DNA of 64,000 nucleotides from Saccharopolyspora kobensis (GTDB lineage: Bacteria > Actinomycetota > Actinomycetes > Mycobacteriales > Pseudonocardiaceae), in contig NZ_FNVB01000007.1 of assembly GCF_900108315.1 (NCBI RefSeq), positions 1 to 64,000 of the forward strand, in the 5' to 3' direction. The translations under genes were made by a program, and so were the position numbers. Below the pieces are notes generated by a model that worked only from the letters and a program-made list of their open reading frames with translations, was not told the DNA's origin and made no database searches. Positions within the stretch are counted from its first letter, which is position 1, and each line of letters starts with the position of its first letter. Of the stretch, positions 54,759 through 63,659 are shown in pieces.

Positions 54759-55511
54759 TCACTGGTGCAGCCAGTCATGCCAGGTGGGGCCTTCGGTGGG
54801 CTGGTCCGGGAGGGTGAGGGCTCCGGCGCGGAATGCCTTGCCCAGGGCTCCCGGGACGTGGAGGGGGAGCTGGGGCCTGCGGCGGCCCCGGGCTTCGAGC
54901 CAGGCCGTGGCGAGCTCCTTGAAGGTCAGGACCTCCGGGCCGCAGACGTTGGTGATCTGCTTCGACGGGCCCGCCGCCAGGTTCTCCGCGATGACTCGCG
55001 CGACCACGGCGGGATCCACCGGCTGACCTGGGACCTGGGACGGGACCGGCATCAGCGGGAGGCGGGCCGCGCCCGAGAGCACCATGTCGATCGCCGGGTG
55101 GAACTGCGTGGCGCGCACGATCGACCATGGCACCCCGTCGCGCACCAGCTCCTCGCCCGCGAGCTTCTGCCGGAAGAACTTCCACGGGATGTCGTCGATG
55201 CCCACGATGGACGCGAACAGCAGGTGACCGACGCCGGCCCGCCGCGCCGCGTCGCGGAGCCGCTGGGTGCCGTCCACATCGGTCCGCTGGGTGTACTTGC
55301 CCTTGTACGGGCTCGACGCCAGGTGCGCGATCGCGTCGACGTCCCGCACCGCGCCGTCGAGGCCCTCCCCGGTGGCCAGGTCCGCCTGCCGCCATCCCGC
55401 GTCCGGCGCCGCGCGCCGGCTCATCCGCACCACGTCGTGCCCCGCTGCCTGCAGCGCCGGAACCACCTGCTGCCCCAACGTCCCGGTCGCGCCGGTGACG
55501 AGAATCCGCAT
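54759..55511 (-). CDS. NmrA-like/SDR atypical NAD(P)-binding protein
   Basis: A 250-residue Rossmann protein with RILVTGATGTLGQQVVPAL at the start. HLASSPYKGKYTQRTDVDGTQRL and IVRATQFHPAIDMVLSG are typical of the NmrA-like redox-sensor/oxidoreductase group. There is no YxxxK catalytic pair, so a sensing or NAD(P)-reducing role remains open. ATG 55511 is placed five bases after AGGAGG; ATG 55514 is too close. Confidence 0.85.
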   Translation of the reverse strand: MRILVTGATGTLGQQVVPALQAAGHDVVRMSRRAAPDAGWRQADLATGEGLDGAVRDVDAIAHLASSPYKGKYTQRTDVDGTQRLRDAARRAGVGHLLFASIVGIDDIPWKFFRQKLAGEELVRDGVPWSIVRATQFHPAIDMVLSGAARLPLMPVPSQVPGQPVDPAVVARVIAENLAAGPSKQITNVCGPEVLTFKELATAWLEARGRRRPQLPLHVPGALGKAFRAGALTLPDQPTEGPTWHDWLHQ

Positions 55512-55574
55512 CATGTCCTCCTGTCGTTCACCGGGAGGACGGGGCGGCCCGGCGAAGTGTGACAGGAAAGGCGA

Positions 55575-55609
55575 ACGGCCCGCCCACCTCCGAGAGGTGA
55601 GCGGGCCGT
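55575..55609 (-). terminator. terminator of asnB
   Basis: ACGGCCCGC and CACCTC pair with GAGGTGA and GCGGGCCGT around CGAGA, a stem of about 15 base pairs. It lies 13 bases past the asnB stop. Confidence 0.85.
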
Positions 55610-55622
55610 CCGGTGGGAAGCC

Positions 55623-57551
55623 TCAGAGGCGGACGGGGTAGTGCGGCTCCGGGACCTCGGGGGACAGGCGCCCCTCGATGAAGATGCCGTGCCAGAGCAT
55701 GAACACCAGCAGCGCCCACAGGCGGCGGCTGTGGTCCAGCACGCCGGAGCGGTGCTCCTCCAGCAGCTGCAGCACCGCGGTGCGGTTGAGCAGGTGGTCG
55801 GTCTGCGACTGCTGGATGATGTTGCGCGCCCAGTCGTGCATCTCGTCGCGCAGCCAGTGCTTGATCGGCACCGGGAAGCCCAGCTTGCGGCGGTTGAGCA
55901 CATGCGCCGGGACCACCTGGTACATCGCCTGGCGCAGCGCGTACTTGGTGGTCTCCTTGGTGATCTTCTGCTCCAGCGGCACCGTGCTGGCCACCCGGAA
56001 GACCTCCGGGTCCAGGAACGGCACCCGCAGCTCCAGCGAGTTGGCCATGGTCATCTTGTCGGCCTTGACCAGGATGTCGCCGCGCAGCCAGGTGAACAGG
56101 TCCACGTGCTGCATCCGGGTCACCGGGTCCCAGTTCGCCGACTGCCGGTACGGGCCCGCGGTGACGTCGCGGTGCGACACGCCCGGGTCGAAGCTGCGCA
56201 TCACGTTGCGCAGCTGGTCGTCCCGGAAGATCCGCGCGTTGCCGTAGTAGCGGTCCTCCAGGCTCAGCGCGCCGCGACGCAGCAGGTCCTTGCCGCGCAC
56301 GCCCTCCGGGATCGCGGTGGAGACCCGGCCCATGGCCTTGCGCAACGCGCCCGGCACCTTCTCGAACGGCGCCAGCGACAGCGGCTCGCGGTAGATGGTG
56401 TAGCCGCCGAACAGCTCGTCGGCGCCCTCACCGGAGAGCACCACCTTGACGTGCTGGCGCGCCTCGCGGGCGATGAACCACAGCGGCACCAGCGCCGGGT
56501 CGGCCACCGGGTCGTCCAGGTACCAGACGATCAGCGGCAGCGCCTCCATCATCTCCTCGGCGGAGACGGTGCGGACCACGTGCTTGACGCCGATCGCCGC
56601 GGCCGACTCGGCGGCCACGTCCACCTCCGAGTAGCCCTGCCGCTCGAAACCGGTGGTGAAGGTGATCAGGTTCGGGTTGTGCTCCTTGGCCAGCGCCGCG
56701 ATCGCGGTGGAGTCGATGCCGCCGGACAGGAACGCCCCGACCGTGACGTCGGCGCGCATGTGCTTGGCCACCGAGTCGCGCATCACGTCGACGATCTCGT
56801 TCTGCAGCCGCCGCGCGTCGGCGTCGGTGTTCACCGGCCGGGAGTGGAAGTTCGGCTGGAAGTACCGCTCGGTGACCAGCTGGCCGCCGGGCGACACGGT
56901 GAACGAGGTGCCCGACTCGATGCGGCGGATCTGCCGGTGCAGCGTCTCCGGCTCCGGCACGTACTGCAGCTGCAGGTAGTGCTGCATCGCCTTGTGGTCG
57001 AGCTCCTCGGCGATGCGCAGCGTGCTGGCCAGGCTCAGCAGGCTCTTCTTCTCGCTGGAGAAGGCGGTGCCGCCCGGGCCCGCCGCGTAGAACAGCGGCT
57101 TGATGCCGAACGGGTCGCGCGCGCCGAAGACCACCTTGCGCTCGTTGTCCCAGATCAGGAACGCGAACATGCCGCGCAACCGGCCGACCATGGACGTGCC
57201 GAGGTAGTGGTAGGCGGCGACGATCACCTCGGTGTCGCCGTCGGTGCTGAACCGGGCGCCGAAGCGCTCGATCAGCTCGGCCCGCAGCTCCAGGTAGTTG
57301 TAGATCTCACCGTTGAAGTTGATGGTGTAGCGCCGCGGGGTCTCCGGCGGTCCCCAGGTCAACGGCTGGTGAGAGTGCTCCAGGTCGATGATCGACAGTC
57401 GGTTGAAGCCGAAGACGACCTCACCCCCCTGCCAGGTGTCGCTCTCGTCCGGTCCTCGGTGTCGCTGGCACGGCAGCGCGTTGGCCACCGCGTTAACCGC
57501 GAATCCGGCGTTCTCTTCCGTGGGACAGATCAGTCCAAGCAGGCCGCACAC
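55623..57551 (-). CDS. asnB: asparagine synthetase (glutamine-hydrolysing)
   Basis: AsnB makes asparagine from aspartate, ATP and glutamine. The 642-residue protein begins GTG-TGC, so the Ntn nucleophile Cys2 becomes N-terminal after Met removal (CGLLGLI). RHRGPDESDTW, NFNGEIYNYLELR and GDTEVIVAAYHYLG are the glutaminase domain. FLSGGIDSTAIAALA near residue 300 is the ATP-binding loop of the synthetase domain. VLSGEGADELFGGY follows near residue 370. In mycobacteria asnB also neighbours ctaC (from memory). Confidence 0.96.
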   Translation of the reverse strand: MCGLLGLICPTEENAGFAVNAVANALPCQRHRGPDESDTWQGGEVVFGFNRLSIIDLEHSHQPLTWGPPETPRRYTINFNGEIYNYLELRAELIERFGARFSTDGDTEVIVAAYHYLGTSMVGRLRGMFAFLIWDNERKVVFGARDPFGIKPLFYAAGPGGTAFSSEKKSLLSLASTLRIAEELDHKAMQHYLQLQYVPEPETLHRQIRRIESGTSFTVSPGGQLVTERYFQPNFHSRPVNTDADARRLQNEIVDVMRDSVAKHMRADVTVGAFLSGGIDSTAIAALAKEHNPNLITFTTGFERQGYSEVDVAAESAAAIGVKHVVRTVSAEEMMEALPLIVWYLDDPVADPALVPLWFIAREARQHVKVVLSGEGADELFGGYTIYREPLSLAPFEKVPGALRKAMGRVSTAIPEGVRGKDLLRRGALSLEDRYYGNARIFRDDQLRNVMRSFDPGVSHRDVTAGPYRQSANWDPVTRMQHVDLFTWLRGDILVKADKMTMANSLELRVPFLDPEVFRVASTVPLEQKITKETTKYALRQAMYQVVPAHVLNRRKLGFPVPIKHWLRDEMHDWARNIIQQSQTDHLLNRTAVLQLLEEHRSGVLDHSRRLWALLVFMLWHGIFIEGRLSPEVPEPHYPVRL

Positions 57552-57925
57552 GCGTCTGGAGCACCTCTTCGAGTCGGCGATGTCGTCTCTCTGGAGCCTC
57601 CCCCCGAAGGCTCGCCCCAGTATGCCGTCCGCCCGCACGCGCGCTGCACGCGCGGGGGAGCAGCTGTTCGAGCGCGCGAACTCCCGAGCGCACAGGGGCG
57701 TTGGACAGGGCTTCCGGGGCTCCGCTGGGTAACCGGCGTCGCGAACGAGTAGATCGATCGACGCCCCCGGAGCAGTATCGCGGCTACACCTGGGCTAGAG
57801 TCTGCGCAGGATTCCGGCGGCAGATCCGGCGGTCCGGCTTCGCGGCCGGGCTCGGATCACCCGGCCGCACCGGTGAGTTTTGCACGAGGAGGCGTCGCGC
57901 AGTGGGCCTGAAGGAGGGGACCCGA
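57552..57925. promoter_or_regulatory. divergent promoter region of asnB and ctaC
   Basis: A 374-base gene-free gap. TAGAGT at 57796-57801 could be a -10 element for ctaC, but no good -35 is evident. No long hairpin or operator was found by eye. Confidence 0.35.
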
Positions 57926-58858
57926 GTGCCACGGCTGGTCAAAGTCGCTGGGCTGATCGGCCTGGTTGGTGTCGCGGCCACGGGTTGCACGACCGATGAG
58001 GTCCTGCGGTTCGGTTGGCCGGAGGGTGTCACCCCGCAGGCCGATTCGATGCGAACCCTGTGGACTTGGTCGGTCATCGCGGCACTCGCGGTGGGCGTGT
58101 TGGTCTGGGGGCTGATCTTCTGGTCGGTCGCCTTCCACCGCAAGAAGAAGGGCGACGAGGAGCTGCCCCGGCAGTTCCAGTACAACCTGCCGCTCGAGAT
58201 GATCTACACGGCCATCCCGTTCGTGCTGGTCGTCGTGCTGTTCTACTTCACGGCGGTCACGCAGAACTACGTGCTGGCCAAGCCCGCGAACCCGGACCAG
58301 AAGGTCAACGTGGTCGCGTTCCAGTGGAACTGGGAGTTCAACTACCCGGAGCACAAGACGCCGGACGGGCAGCCGGTGCGCACGGTGGGCAGCAGCAGCG
58401 AGATCCCGCTGCTCGTCCTGCCGACCGGCGAGCGCATCGAGTACACCCTGAGCGCCACCGACGTCATCCACTCGTTCTTCGTTCCGGAGTTCCACTTCAA
58501 GCGGGACACCTTCCCGCACCCGAACAAGAACAACCAGGACAACGTCTTCCAGAACACCATCGACCGCGAGGGTTCGTTCGTCGGCCGCTGCGCCGAGCTG
58601 TGCGGCACCTACCACGCGATGATGAACTTCGAGGTCAGGGCGCTGTCCCCGGACAAGTTCGACCGGTACATGGAGCTGCGCACGCAGGTCAACCCGGCGA
58701 CCACCCAGCCGTACACGGCGGCGGAGGCGCTGACCCAGCTCGGCAAGGAGCGGCAGGACTGCGGCGAGCTGTGCGAGCCGTTCGCGGTGACCGGCGTTCC
58801 GTTCAACACCGAACGCACCGGTGGAGCACCTTCCGGTCAGCAGGTCGGGACCAAGTAG
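57926..58858 (+). CDS. ctaC: cytochrome c oxidase subunit II, lipoprotein type
   Basis: CtaC carries the CuA centre that receives electrons from the bc1 complex. The 310-residue protein starts GTG 57926, where AAGGAGGGG lies upstream, and the lipobox VAATGC puts the lipidated Cys at residue 21. Two helices follow (about 40-62 and 85-110). The CuA ligands are in CAELCGTYHAMM near residue 234, preceded by DVIHSFFVPEF with the fifth ligand His. The C-terminal extension (about 50 residues) is typical for actinobacteria, whose oxidase forms a supercomplex with bc1. Confidence 0.95.
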   Translation: MPRLVKVAGLIGLVGVAATGCTTDEVLRFGWPEGVTPQADSMRTLWTWSVIAALAVGVLVWGLIFWSVAFHRKKKGDEELPRQFQYNLPLEMIYTAIPFVLVVVLFYFTAVTQNYVLAKPANPDQKVNVVAFQWNWEFNYPEHKTPDGQPVRTVGSSSEIPLLVLPTGERIEYTLSATDVIHSFFVPEFHFKRDTFPHPNKNNQDNVFQNTIDREGSFVGRCAELCGTYHAMMNFEVRALSPDKFDRYMELRTQVNPATTQPYTAAEALTQLGKERQDCGELCEPFAVTGVPFNTERTGGAPSGQQVGTK

Positions 58859-58900
58859 TGGTGCCCTCGACAGGGCGTACGGCGTGAGAGCGAGGACTCC

Positions 58901-59299
58901 ATGAAGATCGAATCCCGGATCTTCAACATCATCACCATCTTCTTCTTCCTGTCCGCGATCGTGTACGGGCTCTGGGCCAAGGAGCCGGTGGGCACCGTGG
59001 CGCTGATCCTGGTCGGCGGCCTCTCCCTGATCATCGGCAGCTACTTCTCGTTCGTGGCCCGCCGGATCGAGGACCGGCCGGAGGACAACCCGGACGCGGA
59101 GATCAGCGATGGTGCCGGCGAACTGGGCTTCTTCAGCCCGGGCAGCTACTGGCCGGCCGGCGTGGCGGGGGCTGCTGCCTTCGCCGGCGTCGCCCTGGCG
59201 TTCTTCCACGTGTGGATGATCGTCCTGGCGGTCGGCTTCCTGCTGATCATGGTCGCCGGTCTGGTGTTCGAGTACCACACCGGCCAGGGCCACCACTGA
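58901..59299 (+). CDS. ctaF: cytochrome c oxidase subunit IV (actinobacterial type)
   Basis: A 132-residue membrane protein with four hydrophobic segments. MKIESRIFNIITIFFFLSA and EDNPDAEISDGAGELGFFSPGSYWP are signatures of the actinobacterial CtaF family. It follows ctaC by 42 bases, as in mycobacteria. It stabilises the aa3 oxidase. Confidence 0.93.
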   Translation: MKIESRIFNIITIFFFLSAIVYGLWAKEPVGTVALILVGGLSLIIGSYFSFVARRIEDRPEDNPDAEISDGAGELGFFSPGSYWPAGVAGAAAFAGVALAFFHVWMIVLAVGFLLIMVAGLVFEYHTGQGHH

Positions 59300-59313
59300 C
59301 GAAGAACTGACGA

Positions 59314-59350
59314 TCAGGCCCCCGAATCCCGCTGGGAATCGGGGGCCTGA
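59314..59350 (+). terminator. terminator of the ctaC-ctaF operon
   Basis: TCAGGCCCCCGAATCCC (59314-59330) and GGGAATCGGGGGCCTGA (59334-59350) pair along 17 bases with one mismatch and loop GCT. TTC then T follow. Confidence 0.92.
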
Positions 59351-59396
59351 TTCGGTCTAGCATCGGTTCCGCACCCAGCTGCAGGAGGTAATTCCC

Positions 59397-59681
59397 GTGA
59401 TCACCGCGATCGTGCTGATCCAGACCGCCGCCGACCGGCTCGCCGAGGCGGCCCAGGAGATCGCCGACCTGGACGGCGTCGACGAGGTCTACTCCTGCGC
59501 GGGTGACGTCGACCTGATCGCGATGCTGCGCGTCCGCCGCCACGAAGACCTGGCCGACATCGTGCCGGGCCGGATCAACAAGGTGGCGGGCGTCCTGGAC
59601 ACCGACACCCACATCGCCTTCCGCTCCTACTCCCGGAAGGACGCGGAAGCGGCCTTCTCCATCGGGCTGGAAGAGGAGTGA
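59397..59681 (+). CDS. stand-alone Lrp/AsnC ligand-binding domain protein
   Basis: A 94-residue protein made only of the Lrp/AsnC C-terminal ligand domain: ITAIVLIQTAADRLAEAAQEIADLDGVDEVYSCAGDVDLIAMLRV is the usual beta-alpha-beta unit (described by its two halves). There is no helix-turn-helix, so it cannot bind DNA alone and would modulate a partner or bind amino acids. The start is GTG 59397, nine bases after GGAGG. It is convergent with trpD. Several mycobacterial equivalents exist. Confidence 0.88.
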   Translation: MITAIVLIQTAADRLAEAAQEIADLDGVDEVYSCAGDVDLIAMLRVRRHEDLADIVPGRINKVAGVLDTDTHIAFRSYSRKDAEAAFSIGLEEE

Positions 59682-59712
59682 CGCCCCGGCGCTGACCGCC
59701 GCCGGGCGGTGG

Positions 59713-60747
59713 TCAGCGCAGCGCGGTCGACGTCGTCGCCCAGCGGCTCAGCAGCGCCGCGGCCGCTCCCGAGTCGATCGCCTCGCCGACCCGGACCAGC
59801 GCGGCCCTGAGCTGCGCGCTGATGTCCTCTCCCGGGCCGTCGTAGGCGACCATCGCCCCGGCCGCGTTCAGCAGCACAGCGTCGCGCACCGGGCCCTTCG
59901 CGCCCGCCAGGAGGTCGTGCACGGCCTTCGCGTTCACCACCGCGTCGCCGCCCTGCAGGTCCTCCGGCCGGGCGTAGGCGATCCCGAAGTCCTGCGGATC
60001 GATCCGGTCCTCGCGGACCGTCCCGTCGTGCACCACCCAAGCGGTGCTCGGCGTCGTGGTGGTGATCTCGTCCATGCCGTCGTCGCCGCGCACCACCAGC
60101 GCGGACTTGCCGCGGGCGGCGAACACCTCGGCCACCACCGGCGCCATCCGGCGGTCGGCGCAGCCGATCAGGCCCGCCACCGGGCGCGCCGGGTTGGTCA
60201 GCGGGCCCAGCAGGTTGAACGCGGTCGGGATGCCGATCTCGCGGCGCGGTCCGCCCGCGTGCTTGAAACCGGGGTGGAAGACCGGCGCGAAGCAGAACCC
60301 GATGCCGACCTCCTCGACGCAGCGCCGCACGCCCTCCGGCGGCAGGTCGATGGCCACGCCCAGCTCCTCCAGCACGTCGGCCGTGCCGCACTTGGAGGAG
60401 GCCGCCCGGTTGCCGTGCTTGACCACGGTGATGCCCGCGGCGGCGAGCACGATCGCGGCCATGGTGGAGATGTTCACGCTGCCGGAGCGGTCGCCGCCGG
60501 TGCCGACGATGTCCACCGCGCGCTGGGCGATGTCGACGCGGCGGGCGTGCTCGAGCATGGCGTCGGCCATGCCGCGGATCTCGGCGGGCGTCTCGCCCTT
60601 GGCGCGCAGCGCGACGACGAACGCCGCGACCCGCGCCGGGGTGGCCTCCCCGGACATGATCAGGTCCATCGCCCAGGCGGTGTCCTCCGCGGAGAGGTCC
60701 TCACCCGCGACCAGGCTGCCCAGCAGTCCCGCCCAGCTTCCCGCCAT
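59713..60747 (-). CDS. trpD: anthranilate phosphoribosyltransferase
   Basis: TrpD joins anthranilate and PRPP in tryptophan synthesis. The 344-residue protein has the PRPP-binding [18 protein letters not shown] near residue 80 and [21 protein letters not shown] near 115. [37 protein letters not shown] from about 150 holds the anthranilate site; [14 protein letters not shown] follows. ATG 60747 is preferred for family length, but GTG 60756 has a slightly better ribosome site. It sits alone between ctaF and ctaE genes, as in mycobacteria (from memory). Confidence 0.95.
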   Translation of the reverse strand: MAGSWAGLLGSLVAGEDLSAEDTAWAMDLIMSGEATPARVAAFVVALRAKGETPAEIRGMADAMLEHARRVDIAQRAVDIVGTGGDRSGSVNISTMAAIVLAAAGITVVKHGNRAASSKCGTADVLEELGVAIDLPPEGVRRCVEEVGIGFCFAPVFHPGFKHAGGPRREIGIPTAFNLLGPLTNPARPVAGLIGCADRRMAPVVAEVFAARGKSALVVRGDDGMDEITTTTPSTAWVVHDGTVREDRIDPQDFGIAYARPEDLQGGDAVVNAKAVHDLLAGAKGPVRDAVLLNAAGAMVAYDGPGEDISAQLRAALVRVGEAIDSGAAAALLSRWATTSTALR

Positions 60748-60807
60748 GGTTCCCACGCTTCTTCTTCCGTGCTGATGGCTGTTCGGAGTCACTTTACGTA
60801 GATGGTC

Positions 60808-60920
60808 ACCCAGCGGAACCTCAGAGGCTCCCCGGACTGCGGGAGCCCTTCCTGCTGCGTCCGCTGCACGGCGGACGGGCTGTCCTCGCCAGGAAGCCCT
60901 TGAGAACCCACCGGTGGCCG
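60808..60920. repeat. GC-rich intergenic repeat family 2, copy E
   Basis: CAGCGGAACCTCAGAGGCTC and CGGGCTGTCCTCGCCAGGAAG, ending TTGAGAACCCACCGGTGG, match copy B in order. GGCTC and AGGAAGCCC show arm changes relative to copies A and B that largely still pair. The rest of the 350-base gap 60748-61097 has no supported gene. Confidence 0.72.
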
Positions 60921-61097
60921 TCTTGCACGGGCGCGAGCGGCTGGCGCCGCTTCACGAGCGCGGACGGCTTCGCCGACGGGTTCTTGGCCCAGCACCGACA
61001 GCGGCGGACCGTGGAGGGCCGCCGCAGTCGTCCGGAGTTCCGGTACCCGCATCCGGCCGCGGCCGATGCGCGCCGGAGGGGTTCAGTCCACCAGGGT

Positions 61098-61505
61098 TCA
61101 GGCCGGGACCGGCTTGCCGCTGGTGCGCAGCACCTCGGCGACGGTCTCGGCCGCGGCCAGCGGGTCGAGCGGGTGCACCAGCACCGCGTCGGCCTGCGAC
61201 CAGGTGGCGAGCCATCGGTCGTCCTTGCGGCGCACCGACACGACCACCGGCGGGCAGTCGTCGATCTCGTTCTTCAGCTGCCGCGACACGCCCATGCCGC
61301 CGGTGGGCTGCGCCTCGCCGTCCAGGATCACCAGGTCCGCCCTGCCCGCGTCGACCTCGCTGAGCACGTCGGCGACGGTGCCGACCTCCACGTAGTGCAG
61401 CCGGCCCAGATCCGGAGCCGGGCGCCGACCGATCGCTGTGATGATCGCCTCCCGGACCTCGGGGCGGTGGCTGAACACGAGAACGGTGGTGGTCGGTGCG
61501 CTCAT
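61098..61505 (-). CDS. orphan pseudo-receiver domain protein
   Basis: A 135-residue CheY-like protein. VLVFSHRPEVREAI is strand 1 and helix 1, but the usual Asp-Asp pair is Ser12-His13. The phospho-acceptor position keeps Asp62 in VILDGEAQPTGGMG. The switch Thr/Ser is Ser90 in VVVSVRRK, and the conserved Lys is replaced by His111 in VLVHPLDP. So it may be unable to bind Mg or be phosphorylated normally. No histidine kinase is nearby. Function is unknown. Confidence 0.78.
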   Translation of the reverse strand: MSAPTTTVLVFSHRPEVREAIITAIGRRPAPDLGRLHYVEVGTVADVLSEVDAGRADLVILDGEAQPTGGMGVSRQLKNEIDDCPPVVVSVRRKDDRWLATWSQADAVLVHPLDPLAAAETVAEVLRTSGKPVPA

Positions 61506-61619
61506 CGACGGCTCCTCAGTGTCTGCGGGACGCCCCGGCGGCGGGCCGGGCGAGGTCGCGAACTTCCCCGGATGCTAGCGGCCGGACCGGGGCGAACAGT
61601 AGTCGCCCGGCGAAATCGA

Positions 61620-62066
61620 TCAGCTCGGCGCGTCCGGGCCCGGCTGCAGCGCGTCCCAGCCGTAGACCTGGCCGCCGTGCCGCTGGGCCAGCCCGGCCAT
61701 CCGCGAGCTCTCCTGTGAGCAATGCAACGCATCGAGTTGCTGAACACGCAGCGCGATCATCGCGGTCAGCCCGGCGCCGCCGCGCTCCGCACCGCGCCCG
61801 CCGGGGCGCAGATCCCAGCCGTCGGCGCTCAGCAGGTCGCGGGCCGACTCGATCGAGCGCTCCGGTAGCGCCAGGTGGTGGCGCAGCACCGCAGGCAGTC
61901 CGGACTGCCACTCATCCGCTCGTGCCAGCGCCGCCGAGGCCGCCTCGGTCTCGTCGTAGGCGGTCACCACGACTCGCAGCGCCGGGTCATCGGTGCTGAT
62001 CACAGGCTTGCGGCGGGCGCGGCGGGCGGCCAGCCGGGCGGACCAGCGGGCGCGGATGCCTTTCAC
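61620..62066 (-). CDS. conserved hypothetical protein
   Basis: A 148-residue protein with a basic N-terminus ([16 protein letters not shown]). The helical core has [20 protein letters not shown] and ends [12 protein letters not shown] see a weak resemblance to the RraB fold in the last GGxVYGW part, but not enough to claim it. The gene is divergent from ctaE 95 bases away. No membrane segment is seen. Confidence 0.65.
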   Translation of the reverse strand: MKGIRARWSARLAARRARRKPVISTDDPALRVVVTAYDETEAASAALARADEWQSGLPAVLRHHLALPERSIESARDLLSADGWDLRPGGRGAERGGAGLTAMIALRVQQLDALHCSQESSRMAGLAQRHGGQVYGWDALQPGPDAPS

Positions 62067-62161
62067 GGTGCGTCACCTCCGGATTGCGATCCGATCACCC
62101 CTCGGTCGACCTGGTGGACCCGAAGGCGCGAGCGGAAAAGCTGCAAGACATAATGCGTCGC

Positions 62162-62764
62162 GTGACAACGGCAGCGCCCTCAATCAGTCAACGCGTGCAC
62201 TCGCTGAACCGACCGAACATGGTCAGCGTAGGCACCATCGTTTGGTTGGCCAGCGAGCTGATGTTCTTCGCTGGGCTCTTCGCCATGTTCTTCACGGTGA
62301 AGGCGCAGAACGAGGGGCCGTGGCCGCCAGCGCCGACCGAGCTCAACCTCGCGTACGCACTTCCCTTCACCGTCATCCTGGTGTTGTCCTCGTTCACCTG
62401 CCAGTGGGGCGTGTTCGCGGCCGAGCGGGGCGACGTGTTCGGGCTCCGCCGGTGGTACGTGATCACCCTGATCATGGGCACGGTCTTCGTGCTCGGTCAG
62501 GCAGGCGAGTACTACACGTTGATCACCCACCACGCGACCACCATCGCGTCGTCGGCGTACGGCACGGTCTTCTACATGACGACCGGCTTCCACGGGCTGC
62601 ACGTGATCGGTGGGCTGGTCGCCTTCGTCTTCCTGATCATCCGGACGAAGCTGAGCAAGTTCACGCCCGCGCAGGCCATCGCCGCGATCGTCGTGTCGTA
62701 CTACTGGCACTTCGTGGACATCGTGTGGGTCGGCCTGTTCGCCGTGATCTACCTCGTCCCGTGA
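62162..62764 (+). CDS. ctaE: cytochrome c oxidase subunit III
   Basis: CtaE is the heptahelical third subunit of the aa3 oxidase, here in its short five-helix actinobacterial form (200 residues). [43 protein letters not shown] and [10 protein letters not shown] are diagnostic. GTG 62162 is preferred because the mycobacterial protein starts at the equivalent point; ATG 62153 lies nine bases upstream. It heads the ctaE-qcrC-qcrA cluster. Confidence 0.94.
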   Translation: MTTAAPSISQRVHSLNRPNMVSVGTIVWLASELMFFAGLFAMFFTVKAQNEGPWPPAPTELNLAYALPFTVILVLSSFTCQWGVFAAERGDVFGLRRWYVITLIMGTVFVLGQAGEYYTLITHHATTIASSAYGTVFYMTTGFHGLHVIGGLVAFVFLIIRTKLSKFTPAQAIAAIVVSYYWHFVDIVWVGLFAVIYLVP

Positions 62765-62852
62765 TGACGAGGAGCCGAGTCTCCTCGATCGGCTTCTTAG
62801 AACGAGGTCGTAACAGAACTCCCCGAACCGGACAGCAAGGGTTGCCGCTCTC

Positions 62853-63659
62853 ATGACCACCAACAAGAAACGGAACCGCGCGGGCTCGAAGCTCAAGAGG
62901 CGGATCTCCGGTGTGCTGGCGCTGGGCATCGCGCTGGTGGGTGCCGGTGGGCTGTACACCGTCGTGACTCCCGAGCCGCAGACCGCGCAGGCCGCTGCGG
63001 AGCCGGCTCTGGTGAGGCAGGGCGAGCAGCTCTACAACAACGCCTGCATCTCCTGCCACGGCACCAACCTGCAGGGCGTCCAGGACCGCGGACCGAGCCT
63101 GGTCGGCACCGGCGAGGCCGCCGTGCACTTCCAGGTCTCCACCGGCCGGATGCCGATGGTGCGCCAGGAAGCGCAGGCCATCCGCAAGCCGCCGAAGTTC
63201 ACGCCCGAGGAGATCGACGCGCTGGGCGCGTACGTGCAGACCTACGGCGGTGGACCGGAGTCCCCCAAGCAGGCCGGCGAGGCGCTGCGGGGCGAGGACC
63301 CGGCGCGCGGTGCTGAGCTGTTCCGGCTCAACTGCGCGTCCTGCCACAACTTCACCGGACGCGGCATCGCGATGTCCTCCGGCAAGTTCGCGCCGAACCT
63401 GCACGACTCGACCGAGCAGGACATCTACGAGGCGATGCTCACCGGGCCGCAGAACATGCCGAAGTTCTCGGACCGGCAGCTCACCCCGGAGGAGAAGAAG
63501 GACATCATCGCCTACGTCAAGTCGGTGACCAACGGGAACAACAACCCCGGCGGCAACGACCTGGGCGGTTATGGTCCGGGAACTGAAGGCGTCATCGCCT
63601 GGGTGGTGGGCATCGGCGCGCTGATCGGCCTCACCCTGTGGATCGGAGCCAGGGCATGA
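62853..63659 (+). CDS. qcrC: cytochrome bc1 complex diheme cytochrome c subunit
   Basis: QcrC is the membrane-anchored diheme cytochrome c of the actinobacterial bc1 complex. It passes electrons directly to the oxidase, since no soluble cytochrome c is used. The two heme sites are CISCHG (C65, C68, H69) and CASCHN near residue 165. A signal-anchor lies at residues 20-38 and a C-terminal helix at about 245-266. Its TGA overlaps the qcrA ATG by four bases, so the two are coupled. Confidence 0.97.
   Translation: MTTNKKRNRAGSKLKRRISGVLALGIALVGAGGLYTVVTPEPQTAQAAAEPALVRQGEQLYNNACISCHGTNLQGVQDRGPSLVGTGEAAVHFQVSTGRMPMVRQEAQAIRKPPKFTPEEIDALGAYVQTYGGGPESPKQAGEALRGEDPARGAELFRLNCASCHNFTGRGIAMSSGKFAPNLHDSTEQDIYEAMLTGPQNMPKFSDRQLTPEEKKDIIAYVKSVTNGNNNPGGNDLGGYGPGTEGVIAWVVGIGALIGLTLWIGARA

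Noticed and set aside
55641-57752. Long plus-strand frame opposite asnB
   Set aside because: It is antisense to a definite gene with all catalytic residues, and its composition is Val/His/Arg-rich shadow.
61620-62066. RraB-family assignment of the hypothetical protein
   Set aside because: Only a short C-terminal resemblance is seen, which is too little to name a family.
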